A DNA stretch of 64,000 nt from Erythrobasidium yunnanense (GCA_001600175.1 BCJC01000001.1:3829652-3893651), one strand, 5' to 3'; shown: positions 34,434 through 44,950, numbered from the stretch's first letter. A program made the numbers and translations. Notes: generated from the letters alone by a model not told the origin.

Positions 34434-35210
34434 AGGGTCTCGCAAGAAAGGTTGACCATTGCGACGGCGACCAGCGATCTTGAGCTTCCGAAGCACTCTA
34501 AGGCTAGCTTTCATCGGATCGCAAAGGTTGTGGAGACAGGCGTTACATACAGGGATTTTCCTGATGAGCCAGGTCGTGATGCGGTGCGCATACAGCTTTC
34601 CAAAGACAGGGATACAAGCTATGCCATCCTGGTGCCACGCGAGCTAGAACGCTGTCGAGTCGGTCAGAATCTATATTCCTCGCATGGGTCCAACCGCACA
34701 CTCTCCAAGGAAACGTTCAAGCGTGAAAAGCGGCGCCACAAAGCTACTTCGGGTCGCTCTGCGCCAGACCTACTTGCGAGTCAAGCTGGAAAACCCGCTC
34801 CTCTTCCCGACGAGGTCGACATCTTAAAAAGCTGGTCCCGCGGGCAAGAGTACACTCCCACAATATACTACTACATCACAAAGGCGAAGAATGCTGGCGA
34901 AGTTGTGGACCTACTCCCGGGCAATGAAACAAACTTTTTTGGACGCTTCCTCCCTCGCACAGTGGGTGGATACCGCATAAAGAGCCCGAAGGCGAAGAAA
35001 CTGCAGCAGATCTCGACGAATGCAATAATGGAAGGTAGTCTATACTCGGACGAAGTTAGCATAGGCGACCGAATGTATTACTGTCCGCAGCTGAAGGAGT
35101 ACATCCCAGAGCGAGTCGTCAGGCTCAGGATGGCAAGCGACGCAGATCGCGCTGATCCAAAGAAGAACAGAACATATCAGCAATTCATACAGGACTCCCG
35201 CTGGGCCTAG
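34434..35210 (+). CDS. Family B member 3: copy without recognisable ATG or Ser-rich N-terminus
   Basis: An open frame from about 34434 with both family repeats: CRVGQNLYSSHGSNRTLSKE and IGDRMYYCPQLKEYIPERVV, with YTPTIYYYITKAKNAG between. The first in-frame ATG is deep in the domain, and an in-frame stop lies at 34410-34412. The segment in front starts only at a TTG (34452). The Ser-rich N-terminal motif of the other members is missing. Either a short upstream exon supplies the start codon (an acceptor-like ...ctag lies at about 34430), or the copy is 5'-truncated. I found no convincing upstream coding exon. The domain frame is otherwise intact, without internal stops. Confidence 0.55.
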   Translation, partial: RVSQERLTIATATSDLELPKHSKASFHRIAKVVETGVTYRDFPDEPGRDAVRIQLSKDRDTSYAILVPRELERCRVGQNLYSSHGSNRTLSKETFKREKRRHKATSGRSAPDLLASQAGKPAPLPDEVDILKSWSRGQEYTPTIYYYITKAKNAGEVVDLLPGNETNFFGRFLPRTVGGYRIKSPKAKKLQQISTNAIMEGSLYSDEVSIGDRMYYCPQLKEYIPERVVRLRMASDADRADPKKNRTYQQFIQDSRWA

Positions 35211-35380
35211 CCTGAATCCTGCAGATGCCCTGCTCTGCCTCATATGGGCAGGATAATCGAAATAACCGTCTGAATGTATTGCAGTTTGACATCAGTGTCT
35301 GCGAAGGCTTTAGCTCGGAAGATCAGCTCACTACCTGCTGACTTACAAGGCCTTGGAAAGGTGTACAAAGGATGCGCACA

Positions 35381-35506
35381 ACTAGGGGACTCCTCGCGCA
35401 ATAAAGGCATCTAAGCTGAAAGGAGAGCTGCCTGGACCTTGCCAACAGACTGGAACCCTTGGCTCGTCTCTCTCTTTCTGGCTTCACGCCACGTACACAC
35501 ACCAAC
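35381..35506 (+). repeat. Duplicated promoter/leader of family B member 4 (copy 1)
   Basis: About 125 bp immediately before the ATG that is closely similar to 36814-36941, including CTAGGGGACTCCT, AAGCTGAAAGG, CAACAGACTGGAA and a CTCTCTCTTTCTGGCTTCACG stretch shared in both (given here in pieces). Shows that members 4 and 5 arose by a tandem duplication that included the promoter. Confidence 0.85.
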
Positions 35507-36433
35507 ATGAACAGTCGAAAAGCATCAGCATCGAGCTCTGCAGAGCAACGCAAAGGCTCGGAGAGGCGCAGAGCTAGCGCTTCAAGCACAGCCTCCAGTA
35601 CCTCCTGCTCCCTCAGCGTCACTAGCTCCATCGAAGACACTAAAGATAGTGGTTGGCCTGGCTCTCCGATCGACCGTACGAGGCGGTATGGGTTTCATCG
35701 CGCTGCGACGGTTCTGGCAAAGAATGTGCCGACCGAAGGCTGGAATGGAGGCGCAAGCGTTGGAGGCAGGTCGTTGCCGAGACCAATATGGCCCTCGATA
35801 CGCGTACAGCTACCCAATACCGCAAAGTCGAGCTTTGTCGTTCCCCCATACCTCTCAAAACAGGAACAGGAACGTTGTGAAGTTGGAGGAAAGCTCTACT
35901 CCTCCCCTCAAGCTGGTCGAATGATGTCCTCCAAGACTTTCAAGGCGAAGAAGCGGGCTAAGAAGGGCGTTGGTATGCACGACACGTCTATGAACATTAC
36001 CAATAAGCCGGTCCTGCCTGACGAAGTAGACATTCTCGACAGTTGGACACCAGGACAATGCTTCAACCCGAGGCCCCTGTACTACACGACAAAGGCAACC
36101 TACGCTGGCTGCTTCCAATCCCTCACTCCTGGCATCAACACAAACGGTAATCATCAATATCTGCCTCATTTCGCAGGTAGCATTCGCGTCAAAAACGAGA
36201 ACACCAGTCAATGGCAAGATGTGCCTGCAGGTAGATGGGGCTCAGGATCCGTTCAGCTAGATCAGCTTCGGAAGGGGGAACGCTTATACGTCTGTCCGGA
36301 GCTTAACAATCAGTGCTTTTCGGAAGACATGATCAGGGGAATGCTCCTGACTGACGCAGATCGTCAAGATCCTGCCAAGAACAGAAGCTATGTGCAATGC
36401 AAGAAGGAGATGGATGATCTGAAGGACAGCTGA
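35507..36433 (+). CDS. Family B member 4: duplicated-repeat protein of unknown function
   Basis: A single exon of about 308 residues starting MNSRKASASSSAEQRKGSE. The N-terminus has RRRASASSTASSTSCSLSV, containing a basophilic-kinase-like RRxS site and the family motif SSTSCSLS. The repeat 1 core is CEVGGKLYSSPQAGRMMSSK followed by TFKAKKRAKKG; the repeat 2 core is LRKGERLYVCPELNNQCFSE. Each core is preceded by a related strand (SIRVQLPNT and SIRVKNENT), so the repeat unit is about 110 residues. The ATG at 35507 is chosen over the upstream frame because it matches the ATG of member 5 and lies at the end of the duplicated leader. Function unknown. Confidence 0.74.
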   Translation: MNSRKASASSSAEQRKGSERRRASASSTASSTSCSLSVTSSIEDTKDSGWPGSPIDRTRRYGFHRAATVLAKNVPTEGWNGGASVGGRSLPRPIWPSIRVQLPNTAKSSFVVPPYLSKQEQERCEVGGKLYSSPQAGRMMSSKTFKAKKRAKKGVGMHDTSMNITNKPVLPDEVDILDSWTPGQCFNPRPLYYTTKATYAGCFQSLTPGINTNGNHQYLPHFAGSIRVKNENTSQWQDVPAGRWGSGSVQLDQLRKGERLYVCPELNNQCFSEDMIRGMLLTDADRQDPAKNRSYVQCKKEMDDLKDS

Positions 36434-36941
36434 ATATACTAGCGGGACAAAGCAAAGTATCACTCAAGCTGTGAGCCGTAGCATATTGCTCGTCGGGTCA
36501 CACCGCAACTAGATTCGCAATTGATTGCCTGTCCTCTCTTATGCTGCCATGACTTACTCCAAGCTTCTTGTCACCGTCCCATAGCAACCCACCGACCCGG
36601 CTGGATCCCCAGAACCGACCCACGATCTCAATGTGCTGTGAATCAGTGATGAAGATATACATTCTCCGAACTCAGAATACTTCGATCTTTTCCCTCATGG
36701 CTGCAACAACATCAATATCCAAGAAAGCATCAGCTTGAAAGAAATAGCTCGCTATCTTGCTCAGGGTTTACACGGCCATAAACGCTTCGAAGGGGTCACA
36801 GAGGCTACTCTCGACTAGGGGACTCCTGACGCGACATAGCTTTGTAAGCTGAAAGGCAAGCGGTCTGGAGCTGGTCAACAGACTGGAAGCCTTGGCTCGT
36901 CCCTCTCTCTTTCTGGCTTCACGACACGTACACACACAAAC
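36434..36941. other. Intergenic gap between family B members 4 and 5
   Basis: About 500 bp. The distal 128 bp (36814-36941) is the second copy of the duplicated leader; the rest holds nothing recognised. Confidence 0.6.
36814..36941 (+). repeat. Duplicated promoter/leader of family B member 5 (copy 2)
   Basis: Matches 35381-35506 with small substitutions and short indels, right up to the shared start ACATGAACAGTCGAAAAGCA. The conserved pyrimidine-rich tract just before the ATG may matter for transcription start. Confidence 0.85.
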
Positions 36942-37844
36942 ATGAACAGTCGAAAAGCATCAGTGACCAGCTCTGAGGGGCAACGCCAAGGCTCGGGGAG
37001 TCGCAGAGCTAGTACTTCAAGCACAGCCTCCAGTACCTCCTGCTCTCTTAGCGTGAGCAGCTCTCTTGCGGACCCCGAGTATGCAGGATTTCGTGTGCCT
37101 CCATTTGATCGCAACAGGAGTTACGGCTTTCACCGCGCTGCCACCGTCAAGGAGAAGGCCATCATAGATTCAAAAGGGTGGCTTGAAGACGAAAAAAAGA
37201 GACCGATACCCTGGTCCACCACGCGCATACAGTTGAGAAATACCGGAGAGGCATGCTCTGCCGTTCCTGTATACCTGTCCGGCCGCGAGCAGAAGCGCTG
37301 CGAAATCGGAGATGCCTTGTACTCTTCTCCTCAAGCTGGCATAATGATGTCCGCCAGGACTTTCAAGAGCAAGAAGCGAGCAAAGAGAGGTATTCTCCTT
37401 CGCCAGACTCCGATGCCTCACAGTACACCGGGAAATCTACCCGACGAGGTTAGAATTGTACAGAGTTATACTGAGGGTCAGGTCTTCACGCCCATGACCT
37501 ACAAATGGCTTGCGGTCGTCAAATACATCGGCACATTCGTGACTCTGACCCCCGGAAGCAACATCAACCTCTACCAGCAGTACCTACCCCGGTTTGCCGA
37601 AAGCTTTCGCGTAAAAGACGAAAAGACTGGCTTCTTGCAGGACATACCTGCAAGTAGATGGGGTTCTGGATCTAATCAATTGGACGATCTGCGAAAGGGC
37701 GACCGCATATACACAACCGGCTTTAGGTACTATTCTGAAGCACTCGTGCGGGAGATGATGCCAAGCGAGGTCGAACTTCGAAATCCTAAAATCAACAGGA
37801 CATGGGAAGAGGCTGATAAAGAGATCAAGGAGCGTGAAGGTTAG
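36942..37844 (+). CDS. Family B member 5: duplicated-repeat protein of unknown function
   Basis: A single exon of 300 residues, the closest relative of member 4. The N-terminus is MNSRKASVTSSEGQRQGSGS, then RRASTSSTASSTSCSLSV. The repeat 1 core is CEIGDALYSSPQAGIMMSAR then TFKSKKRAKRG; the repeat 2 core is LRKGDRIYTTGFRYYSEALV, where the Cys-Pro of the other copies is lost. The conserved RVKDEKTGFLQDIPASRWGS precedes repeat 2. The pair with member 4 indicates a recent duplication. Function unknown. Confidence 0.74.
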   Translation: MNSRKASVTSSEGQRQGSGSRRASTSSTASSTSCSLSVSSSLADPEYAGFRVPPFDRNRSYGFHRAATVKEKAIIDSKGWLEDEKKRPIPWSTTRIQLRNTGEACSAVPVYLSGREQKRCEIGDALYSSPQAGIMMSARTFKSKKRAKRGILLRQTPMPHSTPGNLPDEVRIVQSYTEGQVFTPMTYKWLAVVKYIGTFVTLTPGSNINLYQQYLPRFAESFRVKDEKTGFLQDIPASRWGSGSNQLDDLRKGDRIYTTGFRYYSEALVREMMPSEVELRNPKINRTWEEADKEIKEREG

Positions 37845-38112
37845 TGACCATCCGTAATGACCGGTACCCGGCGGTAGAAGATACCTTGCAGTCCGTTCAG
37901 CTGTAAGTATTAGCTGTAGAATCATGCAACGACTTATTGCGTTACTATATAGCAGTCGACAGTGACATTTTGCTTCGAAGTTCATCTTGCTTCAGAGCTT
38001 TTAGTAATTGACCGACCAGCAAAACCCGAGCATTAACCCAGTATCTCAATGTGCTGTGGACATAGACAAGATACACCTTCTTCATACTCCAACTTCTGCG
38101 ACACCTCTACCA

Positions 38113-40794
38113 ATGGCTACCGCAGCTCGTAAGGACCTAGTCCGCGCGTTGAAAGCGCTCTTTGCGGATCCCGGAGACGACTTTGATCCGCCAGAAGCAC
38201 TTCTAGACGACATAGATACATATGCGACATCAAGCGACATCGTCTCGAGCGTCTCCGACCACGACACCGGCAAGCTAAGGGACGCTCTGCTGCATGCATG
38301 CTTCGAAGACGGGATACTTCAGCACCAACACAGCAGCACTGGACGCTCGCAGCAACTGAGATCCATCCTGATCATCATCCTAGACAGGTTCTCAAGCGTT
38401 GGATCCGATGTCGTAACGACCAAGCAAATCATCGAAGTTTGGTGGAAGCGGCTGCTGAAGCCTGCACTCTTGGCTAGCGAAGAGAGCCTTGAAAGCGATA
38501 AGCTTCATCTAGGTCGCAAGGCTGCTCACTCCGCCAAAGACCTCGTTGTTCGGGCGCTTATTGCGACTGCGGACGCAGACCCAGCAGAGGGCGAACCATG
38601 GCGCAACAGCCTCTTCGAGCAATACACCAACAGTGGAAATGCCACCTTTGCGCAGCGCAATCTGCAAAATATCCTCATCGCCTTTGGTCGGTCCAGCCCT
38701 AGCTCGCATGCAAAGGTTCGTCAGCTTCAATGCGCAGCGTGATCAGTCTTAAGCGATACGTTCGCAGATCTTCTTCACAAAGCTCGAGGAGCTCATGACT
38801 GAAGCGCCAATCGCCTCTTTGCGACTGTGTAACCACTTTATCCGGATGCACCCTGGTCAAGCCTATCATGCATTATCGACCCCTCTCTTTTCTACCATAG
38901 TAAAGCGTCTCAACTCTCTAGAGCCCTCACAACGCAACACGAACACAGCCAGAGAGCTTGTCTGGGTGTCTTCCTCTTTGACTGGCCTGAGCATGCTGCT
39001 CCCGCAAGTCTCGACTAGCATAGAAAAGCATCTGGAAGATCTGTTGCTTGCATTTGTGCACGTACTGCTATGGTACGCGCGATCGCATGCCAGTCACTCC
39101 AGCTTCCTCGAGGAAGGACAAGATGCGGCAGGGGAGGAAGCCTCGATTCCAGCTGCGGCCGTCCTTACACCTCTTCTCGACTATTGTACTACTCTGTATG
39201 GCCTCTTTCCATCCAACTTCTTGAGCTTCCTAAGCGCTCCGCCGACTTGGCTGCAGAATCAGCGGATGAAGCTACAGCGCCAGAGGAGGGCTAGCTCCTC
39301 CCGCATGTCAATCGCATCTGCGAGAAGCGAGTTGCAGAGCAGGAACAGAAGCAGGAGAGCAAGCTCGAGCACATCGGAAGGCCTTGACATGGCGGATGAA
39401 GCGGCGCAAGAAGCTCCCTTGCCTGGCGAAAGTGCCGCAGACACGGAAGCGCGCGTCAGTGCTGCTCGGAAGCTGAAGTCGAGATCGCATGGGAAAGGGC
39501 GAAGATCCAAAGTCAGCAAACAACGCCGCGATGCAGCTACTAGGCAAAAGAAAGCCAAGACAATGGAGAAGCAGAAAGAGAGGGAGAAGCGAAGGCGCGG
39601 AGGAAGTGAAGCTGAACAGGACTCGACAGGCAGAGCAGCTGGCCCTTCACATGTCGGCCAGGGCACCGACTTGCAGTCTGTAGGCATGACCAGACAAACC
39701 TCTTCTTCGTCTTCCTCCCAGCACCCCGCACGATTCCCTGGCTCGCAGGCTGAGCAGTCGACCTATGCGGATAGTACTTCATCGAACTCCTCGTCTTCAG
39801 ACGACTTTGACCCTGAAGATCTCGAACTTTCCCCTGATTTGCAGACAATCGATTGGGAATTGGTCAGACGCCTGGCGGAGGTAAGGAACCTAGCTATAGT
39901 GCGGAGTTGCTCAGCTGATGATGTTACTTTGACAGCCATACCTCACTCAACACCTAGTCTCCACCGGCGCTCTGGTCACTCCCTCAGTCGAGCTGTCCGC
40001 AACGCGGCTCCGCTTCAAAAAGACAGAAGCATCTGACCTCATACATGAGATCGTGAGGACCCGACCGTCGAATGCCGTCTCGGAGACTGTACACAACCCT
40101 GTCGCCTCACCTGTTCCGGAAGACCTTCAATCTCCCGCACCTTTCTCACCAATGACTACGGCCTCGTCTTCGTACCAAATGGAGGGACCCGAAGCCATCT
40201 CATTGCTGCAGAATCAGCTTATCTTCGAGACTCATCTCAAAGACCAGCTTATACACAGACTGGGAGCTCTACTCCGGGAGCATATCGTCGCAGGCGGAGC
40301 AGAGGCAGACAGGCAGAACCTAGTAAGTTGCCGTTATACCGTTTTTTCCTGGCGATAAGCGGACTCAAGTTGCTTTGCAGATGCAAACCGTCAAGCTTCT
40401 GCGGACCCAACTTTCCGATGCGCAAGAAACGCTGACCATAGTTCGCAAAGAAGCCGCACGGTCACGTGAACTTCTCAATGAGTATTCCAGCTCGCAAGCG
40501 AAACGAGTCGAGCTTCTGCGCGAGGAGAGACGAGCATGGACCGCCGAGGGCAGCCGCTTGCGAGCGGAACTCGAAGATGCACAAAGCAGCGTAGAGGGAT
40601 TGAACATAAGATTAGCAGAGGCCGAGAAGACCGTTTTCGAATATGAGAAGGAGGAGAAGCACAGGAAAGAAATGCAGGAGAAGGTGGAAGCTGAAAGAGA
40701 GCTGGAATTGGAAAGCCTTCGAGCAGAGATCGCTGAACTGAAGGCGGCGAACAGCGCACCACCTACAGAAGAAGCAGTCGCAGAAACGGAATGA
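38113..40794 (+). CDS. TSC1: Tuberous sclerosis 1 protein homolog (hamartin)
   Basis: The partner of Tsc2 in the complex that restrains Rheb and TORC1. Four exons: about 38113-38715, 38768-39877, 39934-40323 and 40381-40794. The N-terminal helical core has KQIIEVWWKRLLKP and FTKLEELMTEAPIASLRLCN. It continues with HALSTPLFSTIVKRLNSLEP and a LTGLSMLLPQVSTSI segment typical of hamartin. A long Ser/Arg/Glu-rich linker follows. The C-terminus is a coiled coil beginning LLQNQLIFETHLKDQLIHRL and continuing to an acidic end. I chose the ATG at 38113 (MATAARKDLVRAL); an in-frame ATG at 38008 would add 35 residues with no conserved character. No TSC2 is in the window. Confidence 0.85.
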
Positions 40795-40946
40795 AGAAGT
40801 CTAGTTAAAAAGTGCAAAACTGCAAATAGCGTAGTATATCGTGTAGCTATAGACTGAAGGCGTCCTTCCGAGTTTGTCGAGACTGGCAAAGTCCGTTTGC
40901 AACACCTCTCAACTGCAAAAGTCTTGCATTTTGGTGTTCACAACGC

Positions 40947-42394
40947 TTATTGTATCTTGGCGCCCCATATACCTTCTAGCATATCCTTTACCAGGGCTTT
41001 ACTGCCCGGCGTGCCAGTAATGACTCTAATTCCCGATTCTTCCTTCCACCGAGACTGCCCAGGCTCATCAACCTGAACATCCGCAGGGTCCTCGTCTTCT
41101 TCTCCATTAGCTCTTTTGTCCGCTTCTTCCTGCATTTCTGCTTTACTGCGGCCTTTCTCTCGGTTATTCGCCTGTGAAGTATGCCGTCTGTCCACGACAC
41201 ACATTCCAGTGGTGTATTTGCCCTGGTACTCCACTACGAAATCGCGTTCCGTGATCTTCCACGCAGGATCTATGCTGATACCGGACCCATCTTTGTGCAA
41301 AGGAGCGTGAGCATGCTTCATTGCGAAGTAGACCGCAAAAGGATCGTGAAGCTCCATTCCATGCTTTCCGTACCGAGCCATGACTTCAGCTGTGTGACGG
41401 AGGAAACCTGAAGTGAACCTGACGAGAGGCGAGCTGTCAGGCGAGGGTGAAGGCAATGTGAGAGAAGGATCGACGGCGGATGTATACTGTGTCCAGGGCA
41501 TCAAGTGATGGCAGGTGGTATCGAGTGGAGAAAGATAGATAGGAATGGATGATGATTGAGCGAAGACTTCGTTGGCGGCCAAGGAGTCCTGGAAGCGATA
41601 GTCAGCAAACAAGCCGGTGTTTTATATGTTCATCGGGAGCTAGCTTACTGCATACACGTTGAACTCGGCGACCGGGCTTGTGTTTCCAGGAACATCGAGT
41701 GCTCCTCCCATGATGGAGACGAACTTGACTTTCCGTCTGAAGAGCTCCGCATCTTCTCTGAGCGCCAAAGCTAGATTGGTCAACGGGCCCAGAGCTACGT
41801 ATATAACTGAATTATCTGGCTGGTCTTGCATCAGTCGCAAGACTGCCTTGTAGCCCGGTTCTCCGTGTGCGATGTTCAGCACGGGCGCGAGAGCCTCTTC
41901 ACTGGGTAGACTGACATCTGGATACTGTTTCGTTATGTTCCCTAAACCTGTGACAAGATTATCGGAACACATGTGCTCGATGAGCCGAAGCCGAAGCAAG
42001 TTTGTCAAAGACACTCACCATCCTGGCCATGGAAGTATTTCGCAGTATGTACATCGCCAGATATTGGTCCTTTGGCGCCTTTAACAACGAGAGGCCTTCG
42101 CTCGGCGTGTGCTTTATAGCCGGGAAAGCGGTCGAGGTCTTCTGGGTATTGCTCAAAGTGCTTTTGTAGCACACCGTAACTTATGTAGTATGATTAGTTC
42201 TCATATGAGTAGATATTCTGTACGTGTACCCACATTTTCAGGATGTTTGAGTAGCTATCGGCGAGCTCGCAGTTTCCGAACTGAGGGACATATGCGATCA
42301 CTTGGAGGTCTGGACATGTGAGGGCCAGCAGGAGGGCGAGGACATCGTCTACGCCGGGATCGCAGTCGATAATGGTAGGCGCTGGTGAAGGCAT
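40947..42394 (-). CDS. Inosine-uridine preferring nucleoside hydrolase
   Basis: Splits the N-glycosidic bond of ribonucleosides in purine/pyrimidine salvage, cytosolic. The start MPSPAPTIIDCDPGVDDVLA contains the calcium-binding DxDxGxDD motif at residues 10-16. Downstream are VIYVALGPLTNLALALRE, SIMGGALDVPGNTSPVAEFN and, near the C-terminus, LHDPFAVYFA with the active-site His. Short introns near 41600, 42000 and 42200. An acidic, charged insert (EKGRSKAEMQEEADKRANG) before the last strand is not usual for the family. Its ATG lies 88 bp from that of the divergent glycosyltransferase. Confidence 0.92.
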
Positions 42395-42482
42395 CAGTAA
42401 ATTTTGGGAAGTCGGTACAAGAAAGGTGAAGAAGGCCGTCGTGTTGTTCCCCCTATCCTCAGTAGCACTCAAAATTGCTGTC
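42395..42482. promoter_or_regulatory. Short bidirectional promoter, nucleoside hydrolase / glycosyltransferase
   Basis: 88 bp between divergent ATGs, so both genes must use this region or transcribe through each other's leader. Confidence 0.5.
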
Positions 42483-44053
42483 ATGGCGGTACCGGGTCTG
42501 CCTGTTCCAGCGAATCTGCGCAACAATCAGGCCTCGTCCTCGTCGCTGTCGTCGCGCCGGCGTCGCGCAAGTCGAGCTCTTTCGTCGTCGTTTGCCAAGT
42601 TCAGCCAGCACCCGTCAACTCTGCGCAAAAGGCTGGTCTATGGTGCACTATTCTTCGTCGTATTCCTGCTGGGAAGATACTACGGCAGTCCTTCGCGGAA
42701 GCTGCCTGCTTTCTACGTTGATCCAGCGAAACTACCACCGCCGAACGTTGGTGAAGTCGCGAGACTGGACTTGGTCCCAGATCAGAAGATTCCAAACGTC
42801 GTACACTATGTCTTTGGCATGTCGAAAGACTTTGGAGGGAAACCATTCGGCTTCTCCCAGTTTGTTGCTATGAACTCGGCTCTCGTCACTTTGAAGCCCA
42901 AGAAGGTCATACTCTGGTATAGATACCTTCCACAAGGATGGTGGTTCAACAAGATTCAGGAGTATGCACTCAAGCAAGGGACAGTCTGGGAAAACAGGCC
43001 TGCAAGGGATGTCACAGAGATCTAGTAGGCTTCACCCACAAGGCTGCGTCGACTTCGCAACTGACGCAAATCGTAGCGGCAATCCCATAGATCACTTTGC
43101 ACATAAAGCAGATGTGAGCTCCCCTGCCTGCAAGCATAGCCATAGGCTGACCCGGAAACCCATTCGCAGATTATACGCCTAGAAGCCTTGAAGCAGTATG
43201 GAGGGATATACCTCGATAGTGATGTCTTCGTTATTAATGGTGCGCCTGACCTTCTTCCCGGAGGAGCCGTTCTAAACCGCTTGGCCTTAATACAGACTTC
43301 AAGCCGCTGTATCGCTTTCAGACAGTCATGGGCATGGAGGCGTCTCCGGAAAAGGAAAGAGGAGAGAAGGAACCGAGCGGCCTCTGCAATGCCGTCATAC
43401 TATCGGCGCCTTATGCTCCTTTCATAGTGCGTTCTTCAAGGCTCATCCATTACGATAGAGAGAAAGCTGACAGTGGTTGCTAGACACGTTGGCTAGAGTC
43501 ATACGCCGACTTTGACAGGTCATTATGGGCAACGCATAGCGTGACCAGACCGTGGGAGCTAGCGCGAAAACATCCGACTGAGATAGCAGTGCTGGGAGGG
43601 AAAGCATTCTTCTGGCCGTAAGTCACTGCTTCTCCATATGCTAATTGCTATAAGCTCATGTCTTGCTTGGGCCCAGGCTGTGGCACGATGAGCATATGAA
43701 CATGGTTCATCGCAGTATGGACTATGATTTCCAGAAGAGCGGGCAGTATGCATAGTGAGTTGTCTAGCTCTATCTCCTACCTTTCCTTGTGACTGAGTAC
43801 CGTATAAACCTAGCCATGCATGGGAGGCCCTCGCCTGGGGTTGGCTTGTACAGCTTGATCCCGATACGATATGGATATAGTACGCTCTTTCACCTCAATC
43901 AACGATGCCTATACTAATATACTGTATCACTTCAGCGGTACGAAAGAGGAAGGGGAGCTGAGCGAGACGAGTTTCACCAAGATGGCGAGGAAGTACGTCC
44001 CGCAACCGCTGAGGAACGAATGGAGGGCAGCGCATCAAGCTGGCTTGGTGTGA
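42483..44053 (+). CDS. Type II membrane glycosyltransferase with DXD motif (Gly_transf_sug type)
   Basis: A Golgi-type glycosyltransferase. A basic Ser-rich cytoplasmic tail precedes one membrane anchor (LVYGALFFVVFLLGRYY). The lumenal domain has IPNVVHYVFGMSKDFGG and KKVILWYRYLPQGWWFN. Two introns are removed near 43024-43074 and 43118-43170 to give YGNPIDHFAHKADIIRLEAL then KQYGGIYLDSDVFV, the donor-binding DXD region. A third intron (about 43240-43299) leads to DFKPLYRFQTVMGMEASPEK and CNAVILSAPYAPF, typical of the OCH1/capsule-type PF04488 family. Four or five further introns lie downstream; the last exon ends WRAAHQAGLV. The sugar is unknown. Confidence 0.83.
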
Positions 44054-44357
44054 ATGATGCATATAGAGCATGTATAGGATTGTATAGCATACAGGCGAAC
44101 ACGTTGAGAAGGATCATATCTTGCCGGAACTCGTACAGCTTCTGAGCGCTGTGAGAGTAAGGTCTCCGTGTTACAACACGGTATGCATGCCATTCGAATA
44201 CGCATGGCGCTTTATCGACCTGCTTGGTTCGACTTTGCAAAGCGCCACCTGGCTCACAAAACTAGTCACGTTCCAAGTTGCGTCTTTCCTCTGCTCTCAC
44301 CTACCAACATCCCTGAAATCCCACGAGGTCTCCAACCACCTTACATACATATATACA
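44054..44357. other. Intergenic gap before the Spo12-like gene
   Basis: About 300 bp of 3' flank and promoter. A tRNA B-box-like string (GGTTCGACTTT at about 44226) was considered, but no tRNA fold is visible around it. Confidence 0.45.
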
Positions 44358-44950
44358 ATGGCCCAACAGCAGCAACAGCAGCCCGTCAGCATTGAGGTCG
44401 AGAACGTCCAGCCGCTCCATCACCCTGGCCAGACAGCGCTCATGACAAAGACAAACCAGCTCGCACAAGGACACAGCGAGATGGGCGGGAAAGCACTACT
44501 TGCTAAGAAGATGGCTGCCAGCGGGTACGTCGCTGCTGCTGTTTGCGCGAAAACGAGCGGCCTTTGTTGATTGACGTTCTACGCCCGCCAGACAATCCTT
44601 CTATTCGCCTACGGATACGATGGTGTCGCCATGCACTGCTAAGCTGCATCTCGCAAAGAAGAAGCACTTCACAAAGTAGGCTTTTACCGCGTTTCAGTCC
44701 GGTGCGAATTGGCTGACTTTGGTGTGATTTTCGTAGGGGAAAGCCGCTCGCACTATCGTCGTCATTCGCAACTTCAAACACAAATCCTATGAACCCACAG
44801 TCACAGAAGCTACCCTTGACCAAAGCCGGCTTCCTCCACCCTTCTCACGCTCAGCAAGCTCAGTTCACTTTGGCTCATCAAGGAGACAACAACAGCAGCA
44901 ACACCGTTGCAAGCGACGATAAGGATGACGATGAGGAGATGGAGATGTAG
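44358..44950 (+). CDS. Small Spo12-like protein
   Basis: Three exons code for about 150 residues. The Gln-rich start MAQQQQQQPVSIEVENV is followed by a segment ending GGKALLAKKMAASG. The spliced middle then reads QSFYSPTDTMVSPCTAKLHL and AKKKHFTKGKPLALS. This SPTD..(S/L)SPC..KL......K(H/R)(F/Y) block is the signature of the Spo12 family, cell-cycle proteins of the yeast FEAR network for mitotic exit. The C-terminus is Asn/Gln-rich and ends in an acidic tract. The first intron lies at about 44526-44590, the second at about 44676-44735. The family call rests on one short motif. Confidence 0.6.

Noticed and set aside
39259-39687. Minus-strand hydrophobic frame inside TSC1
   Set aside because: Antisense shadow of the charged Ser/Arg/Lys linker of TSC1.
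44210-44300. tRNA-like B box GGTTCGACTTT
   Set aside because: The 3' CC of the box is missing and no acceptor or anticodon stem can be drawn around it.
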